A stretch of DNA of 64,000 nt from Choristoneura fumiferana (GCF_025370935.1 NC_133501.1:2125321-2189320), one strand, 5' to 3'. Shown: positions 30,001-40,369, numbered from the stretch's first letter. The notes: generated by a model not told the origin, from the sequence alone. Translations and numbers: made by a program.

Positions 30001-30751
30001 GTATCAGACCGAACTGTACGCGCTCCTCCGGGCAGTGCAAGTCGCGATGAAACACAAGGTGCCGAGCGTCAGTATTCTCAGCGACTCCAAGTCCTCGCTG
30101 GAAGCACTCAAAACGCCATACACCACACACCCCCTGGTCCAGGCAATCAAGACCCAAACCGAGCAGGCGAGGGATGCGGGAGTGGTCACGAAATTCTTTT
30201 GGCTGCGAGCTCATATCGGAACGCCAGGAAACGAGAGGGCAGACGAACTGGCAAAGCAAGCAGCTTTAAAGAAAAAGACCGCTCCAGACTACGATAGGGT
30301 GCCGGTGTCCTTTGTCAAAAGGTCGATAAGACTCGAAACGGTCGAAAAATGGCAGATCCGCTACGAAGCCTCCGAGACTGGTGCGATAACCAAGAAGTTT
30401 TTTCCACAAGTGAGGGATGCAAACAGCATCTTAAAGAAGCTCAAACTCACGAACTACTTGGTTCAAGCCTTTACCGGACATGGAGGTTTCGCAGCGTATC
30501 TACACCGTTTCAAAGTCAAGGATGTACCCTCGTGCATCTGCGACCCAGCCATAGACGAGGACATCTGGCACATTATCTGTGAATGCCCTCGTTTCGGCCC
30601 GGACAGATTCGAGCTAGAGCAAAAGACCGGAGTCAAGGTCACTCAAGACAGCTCGGTCTGGGTACAGTTGCTTGGATCAGCCAAGAATAGGGATCCCACG
30701 AAGACTTTCCTTGAGAAAGTAGTCTCGGCAGCGTGCAAACGCAATAAGTAA
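27017..30751 (+). CDS. TRAS-like ORF2: endonuclease, reverse transcriptase, RNase H
   Basis: About 1,244 residues. Endonuclease (1-240): LQANLQRAK, QEPYVGRGGEM, GGDVNAWSYWWGS, SDHNAISF. Reverse transcriptase (about 480-760): KAPGSDGLTADI, LDIEGAFDNAWW, GCVQGSIGGPIFWN, catalytic AFADDVTLVF near 705, then LNFAPHKT and LLGLTIDRKL. RNase H (about 955-1090): YTDGSKIEGKTGAAL, YQTELYALL, LSDSKSSLEAL, HIGTPGNERADELA. The C-terminal zinc finger CIC-H-C lies near 1170, after GHGGFAAYL. The protein nicks telomeric DNA and copies the element RNA there. No in-frame ATG precedes the endonuclease motifs; the frame starts upstream of the ORF1 stop, +1 relative to ORF1, so translation by frameshift or reinitiation is likely. 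All catalytic residues appear present. Confidence 0.95.
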   Translation: MVPAQTRPSSPTQILRHETRFLQANLQRAKLVTTEIYQAMQSTNTEVALVQEPYVGRGGEMVAPPGFRVVQCTLNRTKPVKAAIVVLGDRVKIQHDPQLVTENIAAALLKIGNTSIGVISIYFEGDQDIDVYIAKLREVMLGLGADSYLVGGDVNAWSYWWGSRSEDHRGAAYNSFLNEVDLHILNEGNTPTFETYRGGKLYTSIVDVTVCSENILSRVHDWKVDRNVTTSDHNAISFAVYSQTPPEPVPKHTTRIYNTRKADWAKFRRVLSEELVGKDLTVHTLSNVRDAAQVEEVVNSYISAVSKACEESIPRSGAPKVKAIPPWWSEELGRLQKEVLRRKRRIKNAAPSRRQYVVDQYQQARVDYANRAAEAQTASWKEFCTTQERESMWDGIYRVIRKTARRREDTLLRNEQGHTLTPKQSVQRLAQCFYPDDSREGESEHHRRIREDTEGEAPRVELNLKDEDPPFTLVELEAVVKSMNPKKAPGSDGLTADICAEAIQCNREVFLGLANTCLRLTHFPRAWKSAHVCILRKPGKEDYTQPKSHRPIGLLSVMGKILEKLLVNRIKWHILPTLNERQYGFMPQKSTEDALYDLLRHVRTEVEARKRIVLLVSLDIEGAFDNAWWPKLKTQLAKKGCPRNLYRVVCSYLEDRSIKVHYAGEVSEKQTTKGCVQGSIGGPIFWNIILDDLLQLLDDAGTLCQAFADDVTLVFSGTNSGEIEARANRTLQKVVEWGSHNKLNFAPHKTAAMVITRRLKWDPIRVEMAGTEVQLVDEVKLLGLTIDRKLTFNSHVAKTCQKAANIYKQLACAARVSWGLNGDIIKTIYVAVIEPIVLYAASAWHEAANKLMVRNQLDSIQRGFAQKICKAYRTVSLTSALVLSRTLPLDLRIHESAKLYEAKKGISEDYVPPGREVESRTDAMKRAHPSKTVSVDYISLEEFNQEVVDRHGLEGPQIYTDGSKIEGKTGAALTWWERGGEIRHSTFKLAPYNTVYQTELYALLRAVQVAMKHKVPSVSILSDSKSSLEALKTPYTTHPLVQAIKTQTEQARDAGVVTKFFWLRAHIGTPGNERADELAKQAALKKKTAPDYDRVPVSFVKRSIRLETVEKWQIRYEASETGAITKKFFPQVRDANSILKKLKLTNYLVQAFTGHGGFAAYLHRFKVKDVPSCICDPAIDEDIWHIICECPRFGPDRFELEQKTGVKVTQDSSVWVQLLGSAKNRDPTKTFLEKVVSAACKRNK

Positions 30752-32009
30752 AGAACACACATACACACACACGCACACACACACACAAGCACACACATGA
30801 CATCTTTTCCCCCGAGAGTCTCAGAGACGACGCTCTTCTTTAACTCTAAATTATTTAACTATTCAAGTCCCACACCAAATAGACAAACCCAAACTAAAAC
30901 AAGTCGCGACAACTGAGGCTATTTTTTGCATGCACTGAGTTGTCTCTGTACATCGCCGCAGCAAATAAACAACAAGCATCCCTGACGCATGCATCTCCCG
31001 CCCACATGACAGGTGAGTTCCGGACGGAGGACGCATCCAGAAAGCCGGCGGAGGCCTATGGAAGCCGCAATGGAAGCCTAAACGGGGATTGAGACATAGT
31101 TTCTCCCTGGCCTTTCAGCACTGGCTGGGGTAAGGATCTGTTGTGGCCCACGGGTACTCCCGCCAACACTGGAGCGTCCAGCCGTCCGGAAAGCACTCCT
31201 CATCCCACCCTAATTGTATTAGCAGCAGGACTAAGCGATGGAAGCAGAACCGAAAAGAAGGGCAGCGCTAGGAGACAAGCGCAAAAAAGACCGAAGATGC
31301 AAAACATCGCGCATCAAGGGTAACCCCACCCTAAAAGATGGCACTCACAGCCACAGAAGCGGTCAACAAAAAGATCTCCGACCCACTCTTCCATCGCAGG
31401 GCAAAAGAAAGGCAGCCCTTAGTCATAAGTCATGTATGCGTCGGGCATCGAGCTGGGCGATCTTAGTTCATAGAATAGATGTATAGAGACAATAGATTAA
31501 GTTAGATTAGTTAGAAGGGCGAGGGTCGGTCAAGGAAGTAACCACTGGGGAAAAACAACAGGGAGACCGACCTTAGCACCCCGCGGAGTCTAAACGGGAG
31601 AATGCATGTTTCTCTCCCGGCCTTCCAGCGCTGGCTGAGGTAAGACCCGCGCGTAGTATAAGCTCCCCCCCCACGCATGAAAATAGCCAAAAAGTTTTTG
31701 GGGTTGCCATCCGAATCGCTATATGCCTGATTCTCATTTCTAGAATCAGGCTTAGAGTTGTTCGGGCGACAACCACAGAAATCCAGGGCGCGAACCGGTT
31801 TTTAGTCGGTAAAAGTCCGGCACTACTGGGCCCTCCATTCCCAGTGTCCATGAGGATTTTTTCCGGTTCGCGCCTAATCGTAAACCACTTTTGTAAAATA
31901 GAGCACGGACCCCTGGTCTGTGGAACCACTGTAAAAATGGGACGCGGCGACTGTTGGAGTAATTTTCAACAGTCACAGGCAACTGTCGCTGCCTCTCATT
32001 TACCTTACC
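30752..32009 (+). other. TRAS-like element 2 3' UTR
   Basis: Starts with an (AC)n-like run (30752-30800). AGCACTGGCTGGGGTAAGG (31116) and AGCGCTGGCTGAGGTAAGA (31627) mark an internal duplication of about 510 bp. At 31790-31895 a stem GCGCGAACCGG / CCGGTTCGCGC encloses TTTTTAGTCGGTA and GGGCCCTCCATTCCCAG. This inner motif set recurs in other telomeric elements of the window. Confidence 0.75.
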
Positions 32010-32029
32010 AAAAAAAAAAAAAAAAAAAA

Positions 32030-32066
32030 CCTAACCTAACCTAACCTAACCTAACCTAACCTAACC
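32030..32066. repeat. Telomeric CCTAA island 1
   Basis: 37 bp of perfect CCTAA between the TRAS-like poly(A) (left) and the SART-like poly(T) (right). The two elements face each other tail to tail. Confidence 0.97.
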
Positions 32067-32092
32067 TTTTTTTTTTTTTTTTTTTTTTTTTT

Positions 32093-32417
32093 AACGGTAG
32101 GAAAATGCTTTACGCATACGACCGCGCCGTGGGGACAGCGCGGAAGTTATGTGGGACTCACCTCCCCCGTAACCTTCTTCCAACTAGCGGAAGAAGGGGG
32201 GGAGGCATACCCACTAAAAACCTACCGGTATTCCTTCTCTTGCCATTTGCGGATGCCATGGGAGCAGTTAGTGACACCACGGCATCCGCTGGCCGCCCCA
32301 GCCTATGCCGGGGCTTCCGCGCCAAGAGGAGGGGGACCAGGAATACTTAGTCCTCCCCCTAGACTCGTGGACCATAACGGCCAGCAGGGGATCCCCATCC
32401 CCCGCCGACTGGCACCA
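32093..32417 (-). other. SART-like A 3' UTR
   Basis: In sense it carries GGTTTTTAGTGGGTATGCC (+ 32204-32222) upstream of a G/C hairpin, and GCGTAAAGCATTTTCC about 20 bases before the tail. These are the two conserved 3' boxes shared across the block. Confidence 0.7.
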
Positions 32418-35400
32418 CTAGGGTTGGAGGGCAGCAGCAAACTGCCGCCTTCTCCTTCCCACCCGTCTGCGCCGGAGCGGGTGCGCGAGGGGATCGTTCT
32501 CACGCTCCCGCTCCCTCTCCTCCTTCTGCGACATAACGTCTTCGCAGAAGGAGGCGACGGCCTCCCAAGAGCTCTCGCTGCTCAGCATGGCATTAACGAC
32601 GCTGGGCAGCGAGAGATCACCGCCGATCGTTGCCACCAGGGCACGGCGCTGAGGGGTCCAGGCGGGGCACACCTCTAAGGTATGCTGAGCCGTATCCTCG
32701 TCAGCACCGCACTCGTGGCACGAAGCCGTCTCCTCCCTTCCAGCGACCTTGTGCAAGTACCGTCCGAAGCATCCGTGGCCGGAGAGCACCTGCACAAGAC
32801 GGAAGGTCAGGGACCCGTGCTCCCTCTTGCACCACTCAGTGAGTACCGGGCGGATGGCATCAGTTGTGCGTCGACCGAACTCAGCCTCCGCCAACTCATC
32901 CGCCCATTTCACCAAAGTAGCCGCCCTTTGCAGCTCTCGGGCGTGGGCCAGTTCTTGCGGGGCAAGAGTATCGCCCCGGGCCCTCCTCTCTATCCGGTCC
33001 CGGTATGCATCGGCCAGCACCACTGCCTCGATCTCCCAGGGAGGGGTGCCAGCCAAGGTGCCTGCCGCTGCCCAGCCCACCGTGCGGTAGGCGCGGCACA
33101 TTCTCACCGCCATTACCCTCTGGGGCTTTCGTAGGAGGGCTTTATTGGCGGCGGTGAGGGCATCCGCCCATATGGGGGCCCCATATAGGGCCATGCTTCG
33201 GATGACCCCTGCAAACAGTCGTCTGCAGGGGACATCGGGTCCGCCTATATTTGGCAGGAGCCGGCCCAAGGCTCCCGCCGCACCCACTAGTCGGGGAGCC
33301 ATCTGTCGGAAGTGCTCCCCGAATTCCCACTTCCCGTCGAGGTGGAGGCCCAGGTACTTGATGTGGGCCTTCACCTCGACGGTCTCATTTCCGACACGCA
33401 GGTGCGCGTCGCGCGGAACCCTCCATCTCGGCCCTCGGAAGCAGAGGGCCTCCGTTTTAGGCAGAGAAACCTTAAGGCCGAGGGCTTCAATGCGACGCAC
33501 TACGAGTTCCGCCCCCACCTCAGCCCTCCGCTTCACCTCCGCATAAGTGGCGCCCCGGACAGCAACCAGCGTATCATCTGCGTAGCAGATGACTGCCATC
33601 CGAGGCAGCACCTCTCCACGGATGGCCCAGTCGAATCCTATGTTCCACAGCAGGGGCCCTAGTACAGACCCCTGAGGGACTCCACAGGCCATCCGTCTGC
33701 TCAGCATCGCATCCCCCCTCCCGGTGTAGAGCACTACCCGATCTATGAGGTAGTGCCCCACAATCCTCCGGAGGTAGAGGGGCACGCCGTGATATCGGAG
33801 CGCCTCCTCCAACACTCCGAAGGGAAGGGACCCGAAGGCGTTTGCGATGTCGAGCGACACCGCCATGGCCCCCTGCCCCCTCCTTGCCGCTTCCTCCGAG
33901 AACCCCTTCAGGGTGGATAAGGCATCCAGTGTGGATCGCCCTACCCGAAACCCGAATTGGTTCTCCGAAAGGCCCGGGCCCACCTCCGAAAGATGCTGGG
34001 CGATACGGCCAGCAATTACTCGTTCGAGAAGCTTGCCCGTCTCGTCCAGCATCACCAGCGGCCGATGTCCAGAAGGGGAGTCCACCGGGCGGCCCTCTTT
34101 CCGCAATAAGACGAGGCGCCCCTCCTTCCAGCACCTAGGGAAGCTCCCTGCGGCTAGACAATCGTCGAAAAGCGCGCAGAGCCGGTCCCCCAGGTGCTTC
34201 AGGGCGATCGGCAGGATCTTGCCGGGAACCCCGTCCGGTCCTGGTGCCTTGCGGTACCCCTTGAGCCGGCTGACCGCCCTGTACAGTTCTTCCCCCGTTA
34301 CTGGGGGGGCTTCAGGGGGGTCCTCTGGCTCCTGCATTGGTGCCGCCATGCGCGGTGGTTCAAACGGAAGGCTTTCTGGAAACAAGCCTGAAACCACCGC
34401 GCTCAGGACTGCCGGCTCGAAGTCCTCCGTGGCGGGGGCCACCTTCAGTTTTGCCCGCACCATTCGGTACGGGCGTCCCCAGGGGTAGGCATCCAGAGTA
34501 CTCAAAAACTCCGTGTACGCGGCGTCCTTGGCCCGAGAGATGGCCGCCGAGAACGCTTTTTTAGCCGCTCGGAGAGCCTCTAGCAGGCGCTCCTCCTCCC
34601 CAGGCAGGCGGATCCGCCGTCTGCGGCATCTGGTGAACGCGCGTCGGGCAGCGTCACTGGCGATTCTCAGGTCCGCAAGGTCCTGAGACCACCAGTACAC
34701 TCCCTCTCTGGGGGCGAACTTTTTCGCCCGGGGCATTCCGGCGTTACAGATTGCCGTCAAGTCTCGGCGGAACTTGACGGCTCTTTCCTCGACTCCCAGA
34801 GACTGGGGAGGGTCAGCGGCCCATGCCTGCACCACCGCAGCCTCCTCCGCCCGATCCCGGTCGAGGCGGGACAGCACCCATCTCGGAAATGCCCCGCCTC
34901 TTCCATCTGCCACCCGAGCTCGCGACCCAAGGGGCGCTTTGGAGATCCTGCACCTTATGTAGAGGTGATCAGACAGGGTCTCCATTTCCTCCAGAACGCG
35001 CCACTGACTGACACGTGCGCCGATAGCAGGGGTTGTGAACGTTAAGTCCACAATCGACCCCCCCTGCTGCCGGACGCAGGTGTCAGCGCGTCCTATATTC
35101 TGCAGAACTAGGCCGACCGAAGCGGCCCAGTCCCGCAGAAGTGCCCCTCTCGTGTCTGTGACAGGGGAACCCCAAGCCGCACATTTGGCATTGAAGTCCC
35201 CCCATCAAGACCACCTGAGACGGTGATGCTCTCCTCACTACCGGCTCCAAGGCCCCCAGGAAACGCTCAAATTCCCTGAAGGGCCTGTTAGGGGAGAAGT
35301 AGACACCAATGATGACTACCTCTCCCCAGTTGGCTGCCGTATATCCGGCGCCTCTTTCTCTCAAGGAGAGGCGGTGCAGTCCTGCAGTCGGCACCACCAC

Positions 35401-35577
35401 ACCCACAGAGCCCTCCGTGTCCCCGACCCAGTTTGGATGGGAGGGAACGAGGTAGGGCTCTGCAACAACCGCCACGTCGATGCGCCACTCGGCTAGGACC
35501 TGCATGAGCAGGTCTTGAGCACGAGCCGAGTGGTTGGCATTCGTCTGCAGGAGTTCGTAATGCAGGTTTGCTGGCAT
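32418..35577 (-). pseudogene. SART-like A ORF2 with one frameshift
   Basis: About 1,050 codons in two frames. The first, 35577-35205, starts MPANLHYELLQTNANHSARA with endonuclease motifs AEPYLVPSHPNW and YFSPNR, up to LMGG. The second, from about 35200 to 32418, resumes at the NAK and WGSPVTDTRG block of the same domain, then ETLSDHLYIR, reverse transcriptase KAPGPDGVPGKILP, LDIANAFGSLP, GVPQGSVLGPLLWN, catalytic CYADDTLVAV, and the C-terminal zinc finger CHECGADEDTAQHTLEVC. The shift falls in a run of six C (+ 35203-35208) where seven would restore the frame, so a sequencing error is possible. There is no RNase H domain, unlike the TRAS-like ORF2. The ATG overlaps the ORF1 stop as TAATG. Confidence 0.9.
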
Positions 35578-37865
35578 TAAGACACCTGCATTACGTTCTC
35601 TTCACCGGCCAGCTGGCTGCCACGGTTGGGTAGGGCCCGGGTCGAGGGGGCCTTACTTTTGATCGAGGGGGGGCAGCACTTTGGTCCCCCCATCACGTGT
35701 GCGTGCGAGCGGCCTGCTTGCGCGCAGACTGCGCATTTCGGCGTGGCTTCGCAGGCCGCCGCCAGATGGCCCTCCTTGCCGCAGCGGAAGCATTTGGCCC
35801 CGTGATCCGCTTCTGAGGGGCACAGGGCCCTGGTGTGGCCCAGCGCCATGCACTTGTAACAGCGCATGGGCAGGGCCTCCACCGGCTTTATGGTGGCTGT
35901 GGACCACCCCAAGACCACTTTGCCCTCCTTGGCAATGGCCTTGGCGGCCACGGCAGGGCACCGAATGAGGGCAGAGGCTTGCCCCCAGGGGCCTGCCCTT
36001 ATCGTCCCCACCTTCACCACTTCGGGAGTGCAACGGCCGATTGCCGCCAAGACTCCGGCAATCTCCTCCCGACTCACCGTCTCGTCCATGCCGGAGATTT
36101 TTAATTCAGCAAGTTTGGTGGGCCGGGTGACGTCCACAGAGTCGCCCACGGCCGCCTGAAGCTTTTCTGCTAGGCGGTCGGCGCTCGCTTCAGGGTTTTC
36201 TCCCCCCACCTCCAGCATTTTGGAGCCAGTCATGGTCGTCCTGACCTTGACCGACTCCAGCCCCACATCAGCTAGTTTGATAGAGGTTCTGGCCTTCACC
36301 AGAACCTCAGAATAGCTCATTGTGGCTCCCTCCTTGATCGTGAGCACCACCGCAGCAGTGCGGGGTGTCACAATTTTCAGCGCCTTCGTTGGTGGCGTTT
36401 TAAGTGGGGCAGGAGTCTGGGCTTTTCCCTTCACCGCCTTTGCCTTTCGGCCTACCACCTTTGTCCAGGGCGCTTCCGCCCCGAAGGTGGTGTTGGGAAT
36501 CGGCTCTTCCTGTCGGCTTATACCGGCCACCGGCTGACTCTGAGTTTGTGGGCCCCGGATAGGCCCATTTTTAACCCCCATCAGTGTGCCCGCGACTTCC
36601 TTTCCTGGCTGGGGCTGGGAGTTGGGGGTAGTTGCCGCCTTTTTGAGCTGATGCCCTGCCTTAGCCCCTGCCGTTGCCTTTTTAGGCATAGGTGAGGGTT
36701 GCGGCTCCCGCATGGCGCCAGCAGCCAGGTTTGGCTGTGCTCTCGGACGAGCAGGTGGTTCCTGACGCCTGTCAGCTGCGAGCGGAGGTCTCAGGACCGG
36801 CTCCGGCGGGAGGCGCGCCTCTAGCTCACCCAGGCGGGCATTGATCATCCCGCCAAGAGAGACCCGAAGATCGCGCCTCAGCTCGTCTATGACCTCTTTG
36901 AGGTCAGCACCCGCCGTCTCCTTGGCCACCTTAGCAGTACCTGCTCGCGACTTTTCAAAGGCCATTTTAAAGGCCCTTAGTTCCGCGCGGACAATGTCCA
37001 GCTCTCTAGCAAGCCGGTCATTATCCGCGCGGAGACGGCGGTGCTCTTCGGCCGGAGTGATCGTGCGCAGCGCCTCGACTGCGTCAATAACTCCGGCGGC
37101 GGCATTGTTAATGGCGCCCCAAGTGGTGCCCTTTATGTGACCACTCTTTTTGATTTCGGCCTGGATAGTGGCCACATTCAGGAGTGCCTTTGCTGCCAGG
37201 GTCTCCTTAGTTTGCGCCTGGGGTGTGTGTGGCACCTCGTCTCTATTGCTCTCATGAGCCCCTCCCAGGTCGCGGTAGCTCGGGCGGTAGCCCGGCCCTT
37301 CGTCCAAGTCCTCGTTGGCAGCGTCAGCGCTTCGCTCCTCGAAAGTGCTTTCAGCTGCAGCCAGAAAGTGGCTGTTCGTTACAGGGCGCTTGTCGCCCTT
37401 ACGCGAGGTTCCAACTTTGGGCGCGACAGGCCCCACAGACACCGGGCTTGTTGGCCGTTTCCTCGAAAGACTGCCACTTGGGGAGTCCCCGAGGAACACC
37501 TCTGGACGGTCCGTCCCAAGCACCGTTCGAGAAGACGATGCTGCGCCCTCCTCCTCCGAGTCGGACGCATCCGACATATGGACAGGCATGGCGGGGCTCT
37601 GCTTGTTGCCGTCCTCCCCTCCCAGCCCTTTCGCAGTCCTTGCATTTCCTTTCGAGTGGGAACGAAGAACTGGGAAGTCCAGCCGATAAGTGCCGGCATC
37701 TACTGCAAAATTCCCCTTGCGGGAACTACCGCTGGGGGCAGCGCGCTCACCACGCGCAGGGTTAACCAGTGAGCTGGTCTTCCCTCCCCCCTTACTCACC
37801 CCCCCCAAAGACAGGTCCTTCTGGGGGTTGGAGCCAACCCCCTTCCCAGAACTGTCTTTCCCCAT
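35577..37865 (-). CDS. SART-like A ORF1 (Gag-like), 762 aa
   Basis: Gag-like RNA-binding protein of the element. The N-terminal half is Ser/Lys/Pro-rich and low in structure. A central helical segment (about 230-340) is followed by an Ala/Pro/Gln-rich linker. Three zinc knuckles follow near the end: CYKCMALGHTRALC, CFRCGKEGHLAAAC and CAVCAQAGRSHAHVMGGPKC. These CCHC fingers are needed by SART1 ORF1 for RNA packaging (family knowledge). The stop TAA shares its last A with the ORF2 ATG (TAATG), the coupling signal known from SART1. The frame is uninterrupted. Confidence 0.93.
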   Translation of the reverse strand: MGKDSSGKGVGSNPQKDLSLGGVSKGGGKTSSLVNPARGERAAPSGSSRKGNFAVDAGTYRLDFPVLRSHSKGNARTAKGLGGEDGNKQSPAMPVHMSDASDSEEEGAASSSRTVLGTDRPEVFLGDSPSGSLSRKRPTSPVSVGPVAPKVGTSRKGDKRPVTNSHFLAAAESTFEERSADAANEDLDEGPGYRPSYRDLGGAHESNRDEVPHTPQAQTKETLAAKALLNVATIQAEIKKSGHIKGTTWGAINNAAAGVIDAVEALRTITPAEEHRRLRADNDRLARELDIVRAELRAFKMAFEKSRAGTAKVAKETAGADLKEVIDELRRDLRVSLGGMINARLGELEARLPPEPVLRPPLAADRRQEPPARPRAQPNLAAGAMREPQPSPMPKKATAGAKAGHQLKKAATTPNSQPQPGKEVAGTLMGVKNGPIRGPQTQSQPVAGISRQEEPIPNTTFGAEAPWTKVVGRKAKAVKGKAQTPAPLKTPPTKALKIVTPRTAAVVLTIKEGATMSYSEVLVKARTSIKLADVGLESVKVRTTMTGSKMLEVGGENPEASADRLAEKLQAAVGDSVDVTRPTKLAELKISGMDETVSREEIAGVLAAIGRCTPEVVKVGTIRAGPWGQASALIRCPAVAAKAIAKEGKVVLGWSTATIKPVEALPMRCYKCMALGHTRALCPSEADHGAKCFRCGKEGHLAAACEATPKCAVCAQAGRSHAHVMGGPKCCPPSIKSKAPSTRALPNRGSQLAGEENVMQVS

Positions 37866-37880
37866 AACTACCCCCCTTTC

Positions 37881-37898
37881 CCATAACTAACCAACCTT

Positions 37899-37900
<2 letters not shown>
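37881..37900. repeat. Degenerate telomeric island
   Basis: CCATAACTAACCAACC is a worn CCTAA stretch between SART-like A and the poly(T) of the next element. Confidence 0.6.
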
Positions 37901-37958
<58 letters not shown>

Positions 37959-39590
37959 GTGCTGAAAATGCGCCTTATGCATGTCCCCCGCTCGAGGCAG
38001 CGGGTGGGGTCTGTCGGGCTCCCCCAAGAGGGGGCATACCGACTAAAAACAACACGACCTTACCCTCTCGGGCCCTTGTGCGGACGCCACGGATCGCGAA
38101 CATTTCACCGCGACGCCGCAGGCCAGCCCGGGATGGGCTCCCTCTCTGCGCCCAAGATGGTGTTGGGGCGCTGCGCCCCTAGGATTTTAGGGGCGCTCGT
38201 CCAGGACGGCAACGTGCAATGCGGGTCCGGGATTCCTCGCCCTCGCCCGCTGTGCCGCCAAGGGCTCCCTTCACCTTTCCCTGTCTAATGAGAACAGGTA
38301 CTCAGCTCAGGTTCGCCCCCATCGGTGACCACAGCCCTGAAAAGGGCTACGCCACCCCGGCATCATTGGGCTTGCGCCCTCCGCCCAATAGGGCTCACCC
38401 TCACCTTCCCTGTCTAATGAGGACAGGTACTCAGCTTGGGCTCGCCCCCTCAAAAAGGCATCGGCCCGAAGGCCAGACGCCGCCCTCTTAGGGCCCAAAG
38501 GCCCGTTGGCTGGCAAGGTTCGCCCGGCGGGCGGCTCCCCTCACCAGACCAACACCCCCCCCCCCCCAGTCACGTCAAAAGTCAGTCACGTCCAGCGACC
38601 ACAGCCCTTAAAAGGGCTGCGCCGCCCCGGCATCATTGGGCTTGCGCCCTCCGCCCGATGAGGCTCACCCTTACTTAATACCCATCATTTAAGACAGGCA
38701 AAAGCAGGGGCTTGCCTCCGTCTGTAAGGCGTCGGCCCGAAGGCCGGACGCCGCCCTCTGGTGGCCCGAAGGCCCGTTGGTTGGCAAGGTTTGCCCGGTG
38801 GCCCTCTGCCTTTGGGCTCCCTCACCAGACCAACACCCCCCCTACCCCAGTCACGTCGAAAAAGTCAGTCGTCACGTCCGGCGACCACAGCCCTTAAAAG
38901 GGCTGCGCCGCCCCGGCATCACTGGGCTAACGCCCTCCGCCCGATGGGCTCACCCTCGCTTTTCCCTGACCCTAAAGGACAGGTACTTCGCTCAGGCTCA
39001 CCTCGTCCAAAGGCGTCGGCCCGAAGGCCGGACGCCGCCCTCTTGTGGGCCCGAAGGCCCGTTGGTTGGCAAGGTTTGCCCGGTGGCCCTCTGCCTTTGG
39101 GCTCCCCTCGCCAAACCAACACCCCCCACCCCAGTCACGTCGAAGAAGTCAGTCGTCACGTCCGGCGACCACAGCCCTTAAAAGGGCTGCACCGCCCCGG
39201 CATCACTGGGCTAACGCCCTCCGCCCGATGGGCTCACCCTCGCTTTTCCCTGACCCTAAAGGACAGGTACTTCGCTCAGGCTCACCTCCGTCCAAAGGCG
39301 TCGGCCCGAAGGCCGGACGCCGCCCTCTTGTGGGCCCGCAGGCCCGTTGGCTGGCAGGGTTCACCCGGTGGCCCTCTGCCTTTGGGCTCCCCCCGCCAAA
39401 CCAACACCCCTCCCCCCCGGTCGGATATTGGCCGCCGGCTAGCAAATCCACCTAATGAATTTACTAGCCGTCGTTGCCCAGGATGCACCAGGCCCAGACG
39501 CTACACTTTCCTACCCCATGAGGCCAATGCCTCGGATAGTAGGAAGTTGTAACGCCCGAGCACGCGAGGAGGAATCCGACTAACTACCCC
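37901..39590 (-). mobile_element. Non-coding poly(A) telomeric element, copy 1
   Basis: A 56-base poly(T) at 37901-37956 is the tail. The sense strand reads away from right to left, ending GCATAAGGCGCATTTTCAGC before the tail, with GTTTTTAGTCGGTATGCCC at + 38035-38052. The body 38320-39420 is about four tandem units of 270-290 bp, each marked by CGACCACAGCCCTTAAAAGG. The 5' end is GTCGGATTCCTCCTCG (+ about 39564-39580), next to CCTAA. No frame resembles endonuclease or reverse transcriptase. The 3' boxes resemble those of SART-like elements, so it may use their machinery in trans. It could instead be only the 3' UTR of a longer SART, but a second copy ends at the same 5' sequence, which argues for a discrete element. 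Confidence 0.75.
38320..39420. repeat. ~285-bp tandem repeat inside the non-coding element
   Basis: Units start near 38325, 38597, 38883 and 39165, sharing ACCACAGCCCTTAAAAGGGC, GGCGTCGGCCCGAAGGCCGG and ACCCCAGTCACGTCGAA. The GC-rich units contain self-complementary GGCCCGAAGGCC and AGCCCTTAAAAGGGCT hairpins. Apparent open frames across them arise from the GC-rich repeat and match nothing. Confidence 0.85.
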
Positions 39591-39644
39591 AACCTAACCT
39601 AACCTAACCTAACCTAACCTAACCTAACCTAACCAAACCTAACC
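39591..39644. repeat. Telomeric CCTAA island 2
   Basis: CCTAA repeats with one CCAAA variant, between the non-coding element and the next poly(T). Confidence 0.95.
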
Positions 39645-40330
39645 TTTTTTTTTTTTTTTTTTTTACCTGGGGAAATCCTTTAAGGATATCACCGGCCGGG
39701 GAGACGGTGGGCATGTGGGAATCCCGCCCCAGAAAGGGGCGGTGTACCCACTAAACCCCAGGGTGTTCCTATCGCCGTCGTATCGCAGCCGGGCTGTGGG
39801 AACTATGCGCATCCATGGCCCGGCAACACGACAGTTGAGCAATGGACACATCTCAGGTGGGATTGAAGCCGGAACACTTGGCGCGCCTACCAGCTCGGGG
39901 ACGTTTCCGGCGGAGGACGGGCTTCCCCGTGCCCGTCACCCGCAGTCCCTATCAGGGCGGATTGCGCGGTTGTTGTACCGCCGTCGCCCAACTCGCCTGC
40001 GGCGCATGGGCTGAGAGGTCGGTCCTCCCGCTCACGCTCCGCTCCCTCTTTTATCGCCATCACCTCCTCGCAGAAGGAGGCCATGGCGATCCACGACCTC
40101 TCGCTGTCGGTCATGGATTTAACGACGGCCGGCAGCGAGAGGTCGTTACCTACCACTGCCTTGAGGCTTTCTCTCACACCGTCAAAGCGGGACACATCTG
40201 CAGCGTGTGTGCGCTGTCTTCCGCCCGCGCAGTGGTGGCACATTGGTGTTGTCCCTCCTTGCGATCTTGCACAGGTAACTTGCCGAAGCAGCCTGCCCCG
40301 ACAGTAACCTGCGCCATGGAAAGAAATACC
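39645..40330 (-). pseudogene. 5'-truncated SART-like copy (B family)
   Basis: Poly(T) 39645-39664, then a 3' UTR nearly identical to 40395-40713, and the last roughly 130 codons of ORF2 (GVRESLKAVVGNDLSLP, SWIAMASFCEEVMAIKEG) broken by several indels. The 5' boundary is near 40330, against worn CCTAA repeats. It is an old partial duplicate of SART-like B. Confidence 0.88.
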
Positions 40331-40369
40331 CCAACCTAACCTACCCAACTTTCCAAACCTAACCTAACC
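40331..40369. repeat. Degenerate telomeric island 3
   Basis: CCAACCTAACCTACCCAAC and AAACCTAACCTAACC form a short worn CCTAA run. Confidence 0.85.

Larger units (their letters stand above)
24196..32029 (+). mobile_element. TRAS-like retrotransposon 2, coding regions intact
   Basis: 5' UTR remainder 24196-24915, ORF1 24916-27012, ORF2 27017-30751, 3' UTR 30752-32009, and a 20-base poly(A) at 32010-32029 followed directly by CCTAACC. Poly(A) running into the C-rich telomeric strand is what TRAS target-primed insertion at T^A of the TTAGG strand predicts. Both ORFs are uninterrupted. Only the 5' UTR looks shortened by the junction with element 1. Confidence 0.93.
32067..37890 (-). mobile_element. 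SART-like retrotransposon A
   Basis: Minus-strand R1-clade non-LTR element. Poly(T) at 32067-32092 (its poly(A) tail) directly follows CCTAACC, so its sense strand is the TTAGG strand, as for SART. Order in its own sense: ORF1 37865-35577, ORF2 35577-32418, 3' UTR 32417-32093, tail. Only about 30 bp precede ORF1, so most of the 5' UTR is missing. It is nearly complete otherwise, with one frameshift in ORF2. Confidence 0.92.

Noticed and set aside
32105..37772. Long plus-strand frames opposite the SART-like A coding regions (for example 37041-37772 and 33847-34488)
   Set aside because: They are antisense shadows of GC-rich ORF1 and ORF2. The minus-strand frames carry all family motifs.
38761..39552. 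A 263-codon plus-strand frame in the tandem-repeat element
   Set aside because: It follows the 285-bp repeat unit, has the composition expected of GC-rich repeat DNA, and competes with equally long frames in other phases and on the other strand. No motif is recognisable.
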